A stretch of 64,000 nt of DNA from Jaltomata sinuosa (taxonomy: Eukaryota; Streptophyta; Magnoliopsida; Solanales; Solanaceae), in NCBI GenBank assembly GCA_003996215.1, contig QJPP01000027.1, positions 744,001 through 808,000 on the forward strand, in the 5' to 3' direction. Positions 10,008 through 21,801 of the stretch are shown here, piece after piece. Every line of letters begins with the position of its first letter. Position 1 is the stretch's first letter. Made by a program: the position numbers and the translations under genes. The notes beneath the pieces were generated by a model. That model worked only from the letters and a program-made list of their open reading frames with translations. It did not search any database and was not told the DNA's origin.

Positions 10008-12840
10008 CAGAGTTCAAGTGTCCTAGGGTGTCTATGAAGTCGTGTCCAGTAGAGTATTGCGTATGGGTGTGTTGTGCACCACACTTATAAATCAGGTTTT
10101 GTCATGAAAAAGGTTATGAAAATGCACAAATACTGGAGCGGAGTTCATTAGTGCATCAAAATTTATTGATTCTAAGTGTAAACCCTTATCTTCATGAATC
10201 ATGCATTTGAGCCAAGGTAAGACATATTTTCAGACCCTTTCAAAAACTTTGTTACAGGTATCACACTTAAGGTGAAAAGATTAGTATCCAAATATTGGAA
10301 TAGTATTTCCACCCGAGAGAAAGTATAATTAAGGTGTTATAAGATATGGGCAGTGAGATGATCCCAGAGCTAGAGATATATGGAGTCATAAGTTTCGAAG
10401 CCAGAGAGTGCGGATAGTGAGTGATTGAAAAATGTAACTAGAGTCTTGTGCCCATTAAGTGAATGATGGAGGTGGTATGATCGTATGGTGTGGGTTTCAG
10501 TGTAGCAAGATTAGCAAAATTTATGGAAATCGATAGAAGAAGAGTGGTTAGTTAAGATGTTTTTGAATTATTTAAAATAGGGAAGGAGCTCATGATGGCT
10601 TGTTATTGTAGTAGTATAGATTAATTATAAGTTGTGAATGGAAGGATATAGTGGTTATGAATTTATAAATTTAGACTCCATTTTAGGGTCTTGGAGAGGG
10701 AGACTCAACGATGTTTATAAAACTTTGAAGGTAGTTTAAATGTATGCATGGGTAAGTAGAGGTACCGTGAGAAAGGATAATATGCTAATCGATTGTAATG
10801 GGTTATATTGTAAGATTAAGATCGACTATTCTTATCATATGGTTTTAGTAGACCCAGAGTTTCTTGATTTTTATCTAGTAGTTGTAAGCCAATATAGTAT
10901 GCGAGAAGATGTGTTATGAATATTAAGGTGCAATACTAATGTTCTGAAGAAGATTGTGCTTGTAAGCCATAATTATGTTGAAGAAGAAATTAAGATCGAC
11001 CACTATGTCAAAGTTTTGGTGAATTAGTGTTTCCTGATTTTATATGGTAGTTGTCAGATAGAATAGCAAGAGAAGTTGTGATATTAACTCTACCTAGTAC
11101 TAGACGCTAAGGTTGAGTTGTGGATGGTCACTGAGGTAGAAATAATTATAGTTGAGGATGATAATGTTACTTTTATAAGATTGATCTAATAGGCTTGACA
11201 TGGTGCGTGGGATAGCTAAGGTTGATAACTTAGGGAAGGTTTGAATGTGTAGGCATGATATATACATGAGAACTAGTGTTAAAGAAGTGAATTGTGGCTA
11301 AGTCATTAGATGAATAAGAGCCTTACGTTTATAAGATATTATATATAATATATTATATAAGAATAAATTGTACCCGAGATAATATGTTGTTAGATGAGGT
11401 TTTAAGTTGTTAAGTGCTAGGTGTTCCTAATTAGTGTTCTTGATTTTCTTCATATGGAGGAGGCTAAGTACTTATTATTTGGTGTTCATTGGAATGGAAT
11501 TGGGGAATTATAGATCTAAAGAAACGTTTTTGAGTCTCTTGGTATAATTTTTAGAATTTCGTTAAATTTGGCGAATATGCTAGTAGACTAAGGAGTGGAG
11601 AATATACTTTTAAGTGTTAGAGAGCATGGATGTGTGCGCCTAATAGAGTTAAATTTTAATATTATGACTATAAAAGTTAGATTAAGTTAAGAGTAGTGTC
11701 TCTGAAAGGAATAACCTAAAAAGGAGTTGGTATCGTCCAAATATAATATCTGGGTGAGTTTAGCATTCATGTGTATAGTGATACCCCGCAGTGCCAAGTG
11801 TTGTACTTATAGATCTTTTTACAGAATAGGTCCGCAGGCCTAAGATGGTGACCGTTGAGCTAAGGGGGAGATGGTGAGGTGTTGAACCAAGAAAAGTCTT
11901 GAGTTTCTAGTGGGGATGAGTTTCAGAAGAGAGTTTTGATGTGTGCCATAGTGATCCATTCTTATTCTAGCATAATTATTATACTTCAACTTAAGAGGAC
12001 ACTCTACCCATGTCTTATGCCTTTGAACCATGCCTATGTCTGAGGACTAGATTTTTTATGTAGTCTCTTGTCTATGCTCCGTCCTTTGAACTGGAACCAA
12101 TAGTGTCTCTCAGCGATGTAAATCTTTATCTAAGATTCTAGGGATCTAGGTTCTATGTTATGATGCTCATGATCCATGAACTCATATCTCACATTATGCT
12201 TAGTCCTATAAACTCAAGCTTTATGATATGCCAAAAATGGCTATTGAAATCATGCTACATCATGTACATACTCAGATCAGACCTCTTGAAAGATTTGTGC
12301 TTACAATTTCCTTTCTCTAAGCCATGTGTACGTCCACCCTTGATGGTTATTGATGGTTATGGCATATCTATGCTCAAAACAACCCTCAGTTTGCATCTTG
12401 TGTGTTAGTATATATGAAATACCCGTGCCCATCATACCAGATTCCCCAGATCTCATCTTGCGTGACAAGGTCACGCTAAGTATAAGTCAAGTTTGAACAA
12501 CATCCATATGTCCCCGATGCTCATGCTCTTGTTAAAGATGTGTAGTTCGTACCCCATGTTTATGGTCGAGAGTTAGGCCTCTATTTGCATGTCATGCATT
12601 TCATGCTCTCGCACTATTTCTTCAGTAATATTTAGCTTATGTTAGGGCAAGTGTTAGTAAAAGAAGCTAAGTAGTGGCATAGATGGAAGGTAGTAGACAT
12701 TCCCTTTTTAGTGGTGGCTACGGTGTGATTGTATCACCTAAGTTGTTAAGTGTGGATGAGATGCGAGATGAGGATTAGTTATGTTTAATAGTTAGATGAG
12801 AATGTATAGTGTGTCTCCTTGTAGAAGTTCATACATAATT
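10008..12840 (+). other. Element C interior, no recognisable gene
   Basis: About 2.8 kb. The start (gtgtgttgtgcaccacactt near 10067-10086) resembles the T1 leader. After that all frames are closed and I see no gag, protease, RT or integrase motif. It may be an old non-autonomous interior or several unrelated fragments. Short open frames such as 12160-12408 have no support. Confidence 0.5.
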
Positions 12841-13429
12841 CCAGTTAACAATAATAACCCTAATTAAATGGTAAATCTTAATTTAATAACTAAAATTAAT
12901 AATGATAAACCTTAATTTAATAACTATAATTAATTAACAAGTAAATTAGATAAAATGACTTACCTTGATAGAGCAGTCACCGGAGTAGCAATAGCGGCGG
13001 CAGCAGCGACAACATCATAAGACGGCAGAGGAGGGGAATGACGGAGGAAGGGGACGACGGAGGGAGGGGGATGGCGGAGGGAGGGGGACAGTGGAGGGAG
13101 GGGCTGACGATGGGAGGTGGGGAACGGAGGAGCGTCGGAGAGAGAGAGAGAGAGCGAGGGGTGTGTGAGTGAATGGGAAATATTTCCTTAATTACTATAA
13201 TCAAATAGAAAAACCGACCACTTGTGTTCGGTATTATTTGAAATAAATTTTTTTTAAAAATACTTTTGCACAAACCGAACAATTGAGATCAGTTTTACTA
13301 AAAATAATTTTTAAAAGTAATGTTTAAAAATACCGACCTCTTGAGGTCGGTTTTACTAAAAAAAATTAAAATAATTAATAAAAATTATTTAATCATCAAG
13401 GTATTTCATAAACTCGATACATTATTAGT

Positions 13430-13800
13430 TCGTTACATTACTCAATGAGTATATTACTATACAACATATTTCATACTACTTGAACGAATTATCGATTAAT
13501 TAGCTTTGAATACGTACATCAGACGAGATAAATATTCAAGACGATGGACAAATAATATATAAGAATTGGTTAATTACATTACTCACCGATCGTATATTAC
13601 CTCATATGTACGTATGTAATACATCGTATTCTACTACTTGGATAGATTATCGATCGGTTAATTAGTTTTTGAATCCGTACTATATACGTATATCACTAGA
13701 CGAGACGTATACAAATTCAAGACAATGGACCATTAATATATAGGACTTGGTTAATTACATTACCCAACGATCGTATATTACGTCAATAATATGAGATACG
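13430..13800 (+). repeat. Imperfect direct repeats inside the CACTA fragment
   Basis: Three decayed copies start with ACATTACTCA-like words near 13434, 13574 and 13757. Each contains CGATCGTATATTAC and a GATTATCGAT-like word. Spacing is about 140 and 183 bp. Confidence 0.6.
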
Positions 13801-13839
13801 TTGTATTACGTACATATATGATTGTTGAGTAATTTAATT

Positions 13840-13842
<3 letters not shown>

Positions 13843-13906
<64 letters not shown>
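13843..13906. repeat. (AT)n microsatellite
   Basis: About 32 uninterrupted AT units. Confidence 0.97.
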
Positions 13907-13912
<6 letters not shown>

Positions 13913-14325
13913 ATAAACTGACCTCATGAGATGAGTTTTATCAAAATATATAAAAATAAAGTCAACCAACTTGGGTCGGTAATAATTAATAAAAAAATTA
14001 TTTTTTAATGAAGATAAAACCGTAGATGGTTTTTTCAATAATAAAATTATATTATATATATTATATAGTAAAATTATATTTATATTTATATTATGAATTT
14101 TAAAATAATATATATTATATATTTGTTCTCTTTTTTAACTGTAACCAACCAAATGTGGTCGGTTTTATTAATTATATTTTTTCGAGAAATATCCGACCTT
14201 TCAAGGTCGGAATATAATTTTTTCGCTATTTATTTTAAGAAAACCGACCACATTTGGTCAGAAATTACCGACCATGAATTTGTGATCGGTTTTCTGTTGT
14301 GGATTTTTCTGTTTTTTTAGTAGTG

Positions 14326-15155
14326 ATTCAAGGTTATAAGAAAGATTTCTAACCATGTAACTGTGAATTATCCACCCTTGACCAAAATTCAAGGATTACA
14401 CCTTGTTTATACTAAGTTACACTAGAAAATCATACTAGGTCAAGTCAAATTGTTCCCCACAATGAAAATCTAGTGATTCTAAGGTTTAACCAATGAAAAA
14501 CTAGTTAAACGGGTGGATTAACTTACCTCAATGAAGGATTTTGGATGGAAACTGCTGAAGTTCTCCCTAAATCGCTTTTCCTAGTTCTGGAACGGAGGTG
14601 GAATGAAAATAATATTTTTAAGTCTAAAACTGCATTTAACAGCGCATAACCCGCTATAGCAGCCTGATTCCCACTGTAGCGGCATCGTTAAAGCGGGATA
14701 TGGCCGCTATGGCAGGGTTGACCCAAGATGACCTCCACTACAGCAGAAATATTCCTGCTATAGAGGACCCATCTAGCGGCCTGTCTCCCTCTATAGTGGC
14801 CTAGGTGAGCCATAAAGTCCGACAATCTCATATTTTTACCAGTTTTGCAACACACTTCCAGATATTGACATTCCAATTTAACCCCTTTACGTCAAATGCG
14901 ATATCCGAAGTTCTACTAACCCAAATTCACTTTCAAAAGTTTCTACGAACTCCTTAACCCCTTAGCTATCATACTATGGTCTCGAATCATTTATAAACTG
15001 ATCTATCCATTACCGAGTTTATCTAGACCATACCACACTTGAAATTCATCCAGGCCTATCCCAGCCTGAAATTTCTAACACTTTATTTGATGAGAATCTC
15101 AACCTAAATGTTGGCACGCCAAACTTTACCATAATGACAGAAAAGGTTCATTACA
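14326..15155 (-). repeat. Element A 3' LTR, truncated
   Basis: Matches 38747-39573 of the 5' LTR. On the minus strand it begins TGTAATGAACC at 15155. The remaining ~1.45 kb of the LTR is absent; the break coincides with the CACTA terminus. It carries the CGCTATAGCGG-type array (14645-14800) and the donor-like AG|GTAAGT (near 14530). Confidence 0.88.
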
Positions 15156-15167
15156 ATAGATACCAAT

Positions 15168-16078
15168 TTACCCATCATTCGTCCCCAAATGATAAATCAA
15201 GTAAAATAAATCAAGGAGAGTACTTGAATCCTCAAACAAGTGAGGATACTTGTCGCGCATATCTGCCTCAGTCTCCCAAGTGGTCTCCTCAATCAGACGG
15301 TGCTTCCACTGGACCTTCACTGATCTAATCTCCTTAGTCCTCAACCTCCGAATGTACCAGTCAAGAATCGCTATCGGTTCCTCCGCATAAGAAAGGTTCT
15401 TTTCAAGAAAAACTGAATCCCACTTAATTATGTAGTGGCCATCCCCATGGTACTTCTTAAGTATGAAAACATGAAACACCAGATTCACTCCTGACAGGCT
15501 TGGAGGTAAAGTCAGCCTGTAAGCTACCGGACCCACATCATCAAGAACCTCAAACGTGCCGATATACCTAGGGCTAAGGTTGCCCTTCTTACCAAATCGC
15601 ATAACTCCCTTCATAGGAGACACCTTTAACAACACATGCTCACCTGGTTTGAAATATATATCTCTTACTTTGCGGTCAGTGCATTCTTTTTGTCTACTTT
15701 ATGTTGCCAACAACTTGTCCTGAATGAAACTCACTTTCTCTTGGGCTTCCTTCACCATATTTGTGCCCAAAGGCTTCACATCACCCACCTTGAGCTAACC
15801 TACGGGTGATCTACACCTTCTCCCATAAAGTACTTCAAATGGGGCCATGTTAATACTAGAGTGATAGTTGTTGTTGTAAGAGAACTTACACAATGGTAGG
15901 AACCTATACCAATGACCCCCAAAGTCAGCCAGACATGCTCGTAGCATACCCTCAAGTACCTAAATGGTCCTCTCAAACTGTCCATCAGTCTGAGGATGAA
16001 AAGTAGTACTAAGATCAAGCTTCGTGTTAAACTCCTCATGCAACTTGTTCCAAAATTTAGAGGTAAACTACATACCTC
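15168..16078 (-). pseudogene. Element A integrase, C-terminal two thirds
   Basis: Starts in the core just before the catalytic Glu region (the frame with HPQTDG can be followed near 16000), continues through MAPFEVLYGRRC-type sequence, then the GPY/F motif RFGKKGNLSPRYIGTFEV at about 15575-15610, HVFILKKYHGD and a chromodomain-like end (WKHRLIEETTWETEADM) to the stop at 15168-15170. Two frames are needed, and there are internal stops near 15788 and 15960. Its first catalytic residues are gone with the deletion that joins it to gag. Confidence 0.85.
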
Positions 16079-17522
16079 TCTAGCAGGCTGAGCACTACCT
16101 CTTCCTGCATTACAACCACCTCGATTTCCACCATGGCCACCCTGATAACTACCACGCCCACCTTTTGGACGACCTCTACCATTACCACCACCACTTTTAC
16201 TAGCCGAAACTATAACTCTGGAATGCTACTGACCCTCAAAACTAGCCTGCCTACTATTAGGACAATCCCTCTTGAAGTGTCCAACACCACCACAAGTAAA
16301 GCAACCTCAATCCAATGAGGGACGACTAGAAGAAGAATATGAAGCCCCATGACTTCTCACGATTGAAGATTGATGAGTGGTCCCTGATGGACACCCTATA
16401 TATATTGACAGATTTGACTGTATAGGACTAGATAGATAGTCCTGATGACCATAGCCCCTAGAGTAAGATCCGCTAAAGTTGCCTATATTCGGGGCCTTCT
16501 TCGCTACCATCTTTGCCTGACCAACATGCTTGACTCCTTCCACTTTTGTTTACAAAGTCAATAACAACATTAAAAATCTTCCCATCAGAAGTCATCTGAA
16601 GAGCCATAACATGCAAGTCAGTATTCAAACCTTTCAAAAAGAGGCGGATCCTCTCCTTTTTAGTACCAAGAAACTGAGTAGCATATCTAGACAAGGCATT
16701 CAATTTAGTCTTGTAAGCTGCAACTGACATACTTCCCTGCTCAAAAACCAAAAACGCATAATTTTTCTTGTCACACAGAGTGTCGCACATACTTCTCTAA
16801 AAACAGAGTATGAAATTGAGTCCTTATCAATGGAGGTAAAGCTGGAGATTGACATTCCATATAAGCCCTCCACCACTTCTTAGCATCACCCTGTAGTTGG
16901 AAGGTCACAAATTCCACTCCATGCCACTCCATAATGCCCATTTTATGCAGTCTCTCATAACAATCAACAATAAACTCGAAGGCATCTTTTGTCTCAGAAC
17001 CAATAAAGGTAGGAGGTTTCATCTTCAGGAAATTAGTCAACATATCATACTCAGTCTCGGTCATAACATGACCTAAAATCAGACGAGAAAAAGCCTCCAT
17101 CCCTAAAAACTCATCTATCCTAGGAGATGATACTACAGCAGGCTGCAACCCCAGATACTGGTAAGCAGGCGTTGTAGGCGTGGCTCCAGTACCTTCCAAC
17201 TTACTCAAAAAACCAATTACCTACTGAACTAGTTCGAACGACATCTGGGGAGAAGTTTCACCTCCCTGAATTGTACACTGCCTTCTCCTATTCCAGAACC
17301 TCCTAATTAATAGCCTCATCATGATGGTCCTCGGGTGGGGGAGGTGTACCAGCTCTCTGTTTGGATAGATTAGATGTATCTTGGGTTCCACCTCTTAGGT
17401 TTGTTTCCCTACCTCTCCCTCTTCCCCTACCCCATCCTCTGCCTTTGGCAGTGGGTTCTGTGACTGGAGTTGTTGGTGCAAGGAGCTGCTACTCTAGTTT
17501 TATTAACCCTCGTATTCACCAT
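16079..17522 (-). pseudogene. gag: Element A gag, broken and fused to integrase remnant
   Basis: The ATG (17522-17520) directly follows CACAG and opens MVNTRVNKTRVAAP, typical of a chromovirus Gag start. Most of the capsid core is in one frame at 17208-16771 (KPPTFIGSETKDAFEFI, AKKWWRAYM). A frame change near 16790 continues with FEQGSMSVAAYKTKLNALSR. The nucleocapsid knuckle CFTCGGVGHFKRDC (16302-16261) is intact, CX2CX4HX4C. The frame reaches a Gly/Arg/Ser-rich tail near 16090 and then enters integrase without any protease or RT. Early stops lie near 17430 and 17270. The element could never have supplied its own reverse transcriptase in this state. Confidence 0.85.
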
Positions 17523-17539
17523 CTGTGAAATAATAGAGG

Positions 17540-17900
17540 TGTAATGACCTATTCAGTCATTATTAATAAGGAATCTCATTATGGGTGAGCTATTCGTGTG
17601 AAGAAATGGGTTAAAATACTTCTAGGTTGGGGAGTTGAAAATTTTGGGCTAAGCTAGTCTCGGATGAATTCTGAGCAAGGTAAAGTCTAGGGAAATCCAG
17701 GAGGATATTGGGTAAAATGTCTAAGTTTGAGCTATATTTTCTATTATTTAAGACATTAAGGAGTCCTTAGGACTTTTTGGAAGTGAATTCGGGTGAGTAT
17801 AACTCCCGATATCGAAGTTGACGTGAAAGGGTTGGTTCAAAATGTCAGGTTTTCAAAGTGTGTTGTAATGGGAAATTTTGGGGGATTTTTTGAGGTTATG
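17540..17900 (+). repeat. Element B 5' LTR, piece 1
   Basis: Matches 33888-34250. Its last bases ttatg (17896-17900) are the left target-duplication copy of T2. Confidence 0.93.
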
Positions 17901-19907
17901 TGTAACACTCTAGAATTTGATCAAGTTAATAAGCTCAGAATCCAGGACTTTAGGCAGCTGTGTGGCCACCACGGGCCATGGGGAGCATCGTGGAAACTAG
18001 CCAGCGACCGCTGAGCATATCCCATTTGCCCGACAGGCATCATAGGAGTGACGACATATGGGAACTCGCCATAGGGATCCTCCAACAACTTTGTCCCTAC
18101 TACCCGGTGCCTCGATGGGCTATGCCACGGGCATCAGGCTGCGACGGCCCGTGGGGCCACGTCGTCAGAACCCTCCAGGAAACCCCTAATCCTAACAAGC
18201 TATCCTTCACCTTGGCCGATGGTCCATTATGGGCTCGACGCCCGTTGGGTAGCCAGTGAGGCGGCCTATTTTCCTGAAATTTCTTATTTAAGTCCAAGGG
18301 GTATTTTAGTCATTATCCACCTTTTTAACTCCTAAATGATATTGTTTTGACTATTTCAAGTAGGGTTTTCACCCTTATTAGCCTAAGTCCTATCTCATTA
18401 CTTCACTCTTCGCCCAAAAAGGGAAAATTCTTCTCGAAGCTTCAAGTCTCAAGCTCCAAGTTCAAGTCTCCTAAGTCTTTTTCAATTCAAGTGGGTTATC
18501 TTCAATCAAGGTATGTGGGTATTCAACAATGGGTTTCTTTCACCCTTGTGCCCGAAACCCCAAAATCTTATTTTTGAATTATGAACTTGTGAAATTAGGG
18601 TTTTGACCTAAATTGGGGAAAAGTTATGAAATCAGTTTTTATGCATCAATTCATGGTTTCCTATGGTTTATCTATGATTTTATTATGATTCCTTAATTGG
18701 TTTCAAAATCCCATGCATTAAAGTTGAATTCTAGCATGATTCTATTGAATAGCATGATTTCAAGTTAAAGTTTAGATGTTTAGATAACATGTCTTTATGT
18801 ATTTATGAAATTTCATGCCTAATTCTTCAAGTATGATTTAAGAAAGAAAAGTATGTTTTGAATTATGGCTATGCTAATATTTATGAACTTATGATATGAG
18901 AATTGCATGATGCCTGATGTGTTTTCATGCTTTTCAAACAAGAATTGTCATGAGAGTGTGCCACTATGAGATTATGAGCTATATGTATATGATTTGGGAG
19001 TAGTATTTAGCACCGATCAATGAGGGTTCGATTACCCAAGTCCAAAAACTACGTTGCCAGCATGGGTTATGAAATAAAGTGCCTTATGGGCTTATGAGAG
19101 TGGATACACATCTTGATAATGGTGTCCTGTGTCTTAGCGGGCATTAAGGCAGCTTTGCCAACTAGGGTTATATAGTTGGGGATGGTGACTAGTTTCTTGG
19201 CAAGGTTCAAGTTAACTTTGCTAACTAGAGTTATATAGTTAGATTCCATGTAGCTCACACGGTCTATTGTCGGTTATAAGAAACTCCCGTATGAATGATT
19301 TCAAGTTTTCTAAGCTTTATGATATCTTCTTTTGAAGTTTTTACCACAAATCCATGCTTATTACTCAAACCATGATATTGACCTATGACTTCTTCGATTA
19401 TGCTGGAATTCGGTTTTCAACTATGTTTTAAGCAAGCTTTCATATTATTTATGCATATCTCGCATACTCGGTACATCCTATAGTATTGACGGATATCTTG
19501 TGTTGTATCCTTTGATGATGTAGATTCAGGAGTACCTTCCCAGGCACGTGGCTAGAGCCTCCAGGCCACTCTATCTGTCAGCTATCGGTGAGTCCTCTTA
19601 GGTCGAGGACTAGTCATGTTATTAGCTTGTTTTAGCTTTTTATTTCCATACTTTGAGTTAGCTAGGGTCTTGTCCTAGCAACTCTATATGTTATGAGTAG
19701 AGGCTTTCAAACATAGACAGTATTCGAGTCTTTTGGATCTTGTATGCCTATTTGGCTTGACTATCCATTTATGATATTCTGACTTTATCTATTATTCTTC
19801 CGCTTATCTTTTTTTATGCTTGAGAATGCTATGACCAAGTGTTAGCTTGGGGAACTTGTGGTCCCAAGTCTCGTGTTACGTCTAGGGGGTAACCTCGAGA
19901 CGTGACA
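17901..19907 (+). repeat. T2 5' LTR (2007 bp)
   Basis: TGTAACACTC at 17901 to CGTGACA at 19907. The donor-like AAG|GTATGTGGG is at 18511. Confidence 0.95.
17950..18260 (+). repeat. CpG/GC-rich word array in T2 5' LTR
   Basis: Words such as GCCACCACGGGCC, CGACGGCCCGTGGGGCC and GGCTCGACGCCCGT, many of them partly self-complementary. It starts about 50 bp after the LTR start. The copy in the right LTR (25010-25370) is better preserved, with CGACGGGCGGTCACGACGGG near 25118. Confidence 0.72.
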
Positions 19908-20112
19908 AACTTGGTATCATAGCCTCAGTTTCAAGAGTCCTAAGATGTTTGAAAGCCGCATCGAGTAGAGTCTTTTTCATGTGTGTGAAGTGCGCCACAC
20001 ATATGAGAGGAAAGCTATGCGATGTCTTAGAAAACTTCACTTCTTTCATGATCATGTCGTGTGATAGAGCTTAACTCTTATGTTTCTCTAATCCTCATCT
20101 TGTACATTTCAG
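18511..20112 (+). other. Candidate leader intron of T2
   Basis: Donor-like AAG|GTATGT in the LTR; acceptor-like ACATTTCAG ends at 20112, three bases before the gag ATG. Same layout as T1. Confidence 0.35.
19912..19924 (+). other. T2 primer binding site (mutated)
   Basis: TGGTATCATAGCC, one mismatch (G to T) to the T1, C and A sites. Same position four bases after the LTR end. Confidence 0.88.
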
Positions 20113-20115
20113 ATT

Positions 20116-21290
20116 ATGCCTCCTCGATGTGCTATGCCTCCCCGAGCCACTCGAAATGTTGTTCCGCCCATTTTGGTCCCCGATGTCACGAATGAAGAGT
20201 TCAGAAACGCCATCCATTTGCTAGCCCAGACTTTGGCCACTCAGGCTAATCAACAGGCTCCTGCCCCCGTTCATCCTCAAGGTGGGGTAGCAGCCTGAGT
20301 TCATGATTTTATCCGTATGAACCCGCCTGAGTTCTGGGGTTCGAAGGTGAGTGAGGACCCGCTAAACTTTATTGATGAAGTGAAAAAGATCTTCGAGGTT
20401 ATGCAAGTGGTTGGTGTTGATTGTGTTGAGCTTGCATTTTATCAACTCAAGGATGTAGTTAATATTTGGTTCACGCAATGGAAGGAGGCTAGGGTGAGGG
20501 ACGCGGTCCCCACGACTTGGGAGTTCTTTGAGAGGGCCTTCCTTGATAGGTTCTTTCCCCGAGAGTTGAGGCAAGCGAAGGTGGAGGAATTTGTGAACTT
20601 GAGACAGGGGTAGATGTCGGTTCAAGAGTATAGTTTGATGTTCACTCAGTTATCTAGATATGCTTCCTCTATGGTAGTGAACCCGCATGATCAAATGAGC
20701 AAGTTTATTTATGGGGTTTTTGATGTGGTTAAGAAAAAGTATAGGTATGACTTGTTGTTAAGTGATATGAAAATTTCCTGACTCATGACTCATGCCCATC
20801 AGATTGAGAGTGACAAGATTAGGGAGATGGCAAGGGAGAACAATAGGGCTAGATCCGAGGGATCATGTTTTGGTCATCATAGGTCCAGGGGTGGACATCG
20901 CTCTTCTTTCCAGAAGAAGTCATTAGGATCCGTTCATTCTTCTGGTAGTGCTCCTACCCAATCCCAGAGGCCTCATCATGATCAGAGTGGTAGAGGATCT
21001 GGTTCCTATTCCTAGTCTTAAGGTAGTGTTGCTAAGGGACCTTCCTACCCAGCTTGTGTTAAGTGTGGGAAGAGTCATTATGGTAAGTGTTTGGCCGGTT
21101 CAAGTAGTTGCTTTAGATGTGGCAAGACTGGACATCGTATAAAGGATTGCCCTTCATCTAAGAAGGGGCAGGGAGGTAGTAGGGCTCAGTCTGCTCCAGT
21201 ACCCCCAGGAGGTCGACCAGCCCCGCAGGGTGCAGCTTTTAGTTCTGGTGGTCAGTGCCAGAACCATCTCTATGCTATGTCCTCCCGTCA
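20116..21290 (+). pseudogene. gag: T2 gag, broken
   Basis: ATG at 20116 (MPPRCAMPPRATRN). The first in-frame stop, TGA at 20296-20298, is at the same codon as in T1. The capsid core follows (FWGSKVSEDPLNFIDEVKK). Further stops are at 20611, 20779, 21013 and 21019, all in one frame, so gag shows substitutions only and no frameshift. The zinc knuckle CFRCGKTGHRIKDC (21112-21153) is intact. A second Cys-rich stretch just before it (CVKCGKSHYGKC, near 21055) is preserved here and looks like a degenerate first knuckle. The 3' limit is by homology. Confidence 0.88.
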
Positions 21291-21801
21291 GGATCAGGAG
21301 AGTTCTCCAAATATTGTCACTAGTATGTTGAAAGTCTTCTCTTTTGATGTGTATGCTTTGTTGGACCTCGACGCCTCTTTATCTTTTGTGACCCCTTATA
21401 TAGAATGCAAATTCAAAGTATGTCCTGAATTGCTTTTAGAACCCTTTTGTATTTCTACTCCTATTGGTGAGGCAGTTTTAGCCAAAAGAATCTACCAAAA
21501 TTGCTCTATCTCAATCCTTCATAGAGCCACTTCAACAGATCTAGTAGAGTTAGAGATGACCGATTTTGATGTCATTCTTGTTATGGATTGGTTGTATGCA
21601 TGCTATGCTTCTGTTGATTGTCGTACTCGGGTTGTCAGTTTCAAGTTTCCTAATGAACCCGTTTTAGAATGGAAAGGTAGTCCCCCTTCCTCGAAAGGTC
21701 ATTTTATATCTTATCTTAAGGCTAGGAAGATGATTTCAAAGGGGTATGTTTATCACATAGTGCGGGTTATGGGCACGGAGTCCAAAACCAAATCCCTTTA
21801 G
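21291..21801 (+). pseudogene. T2 protease domain, inactive site
   Basis: Open in the gag frame from 21091 through 21801. The active-site region reads ALLDLDASLSFV where T1 and T3 have DPG, so the catalytic triplet is damaged. The later motif reads VMDWLYACYASVDC. It ends at TAG 21799-21801, just before RT. Confidence 0.8.

Larger units (their letters stand above)
9278..12840 (+). mobile_element. Element C: decayed LTR retrotransposon (LTR 3' part, primer site and interior)
   Basis: An LTR tail at 9278-9990 ends GGGCATGACA and is followed by the Met-tRNA primer site, so this is the right part of a 5' LTR cut by T1. The left part lies outside the window. The tail resembles T1's LTR end in layout (a 'gtgagccctc' block, then a 'tagacatagatgtt'-like block), so it is a related family. 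No coding domain was recognised downstream. The right limit is uncertain. Confidence 0.72.
12841..14325 (+). mobile_element. CACTA (En/Spm)-type DNA transposon end fragment
   Basis: The right end reads CTGTTTTTTTAGTAGTG, the complement of a CACTACTAAAAAAACAG terminus. Inside it are repeated subterminal palindromes of the type ACCGACC(N)GGTCGGT at about 13215, 13332, 13917, 13965, 14143, 14190, 14240 and 14268, typical of transposase-binding arrays in this superfamily. A GC/purine-rich block (12970-13165) precedes them. No matching left CACTA end was found, so the element is cut and its left limit is a guess. Confidence 0.7.

Noticed and set aside
12977..13282. Proline/serine-rich open frame on the minus strand in the CACTA fragment
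   Set aside because: Comes from a purine-rich low-complexity block; no domain, and transposase exons are absent.
13838..14038. Ile-Tyr repeat open frame
   Set aside because: Translation of the (AT)n microsatellite.
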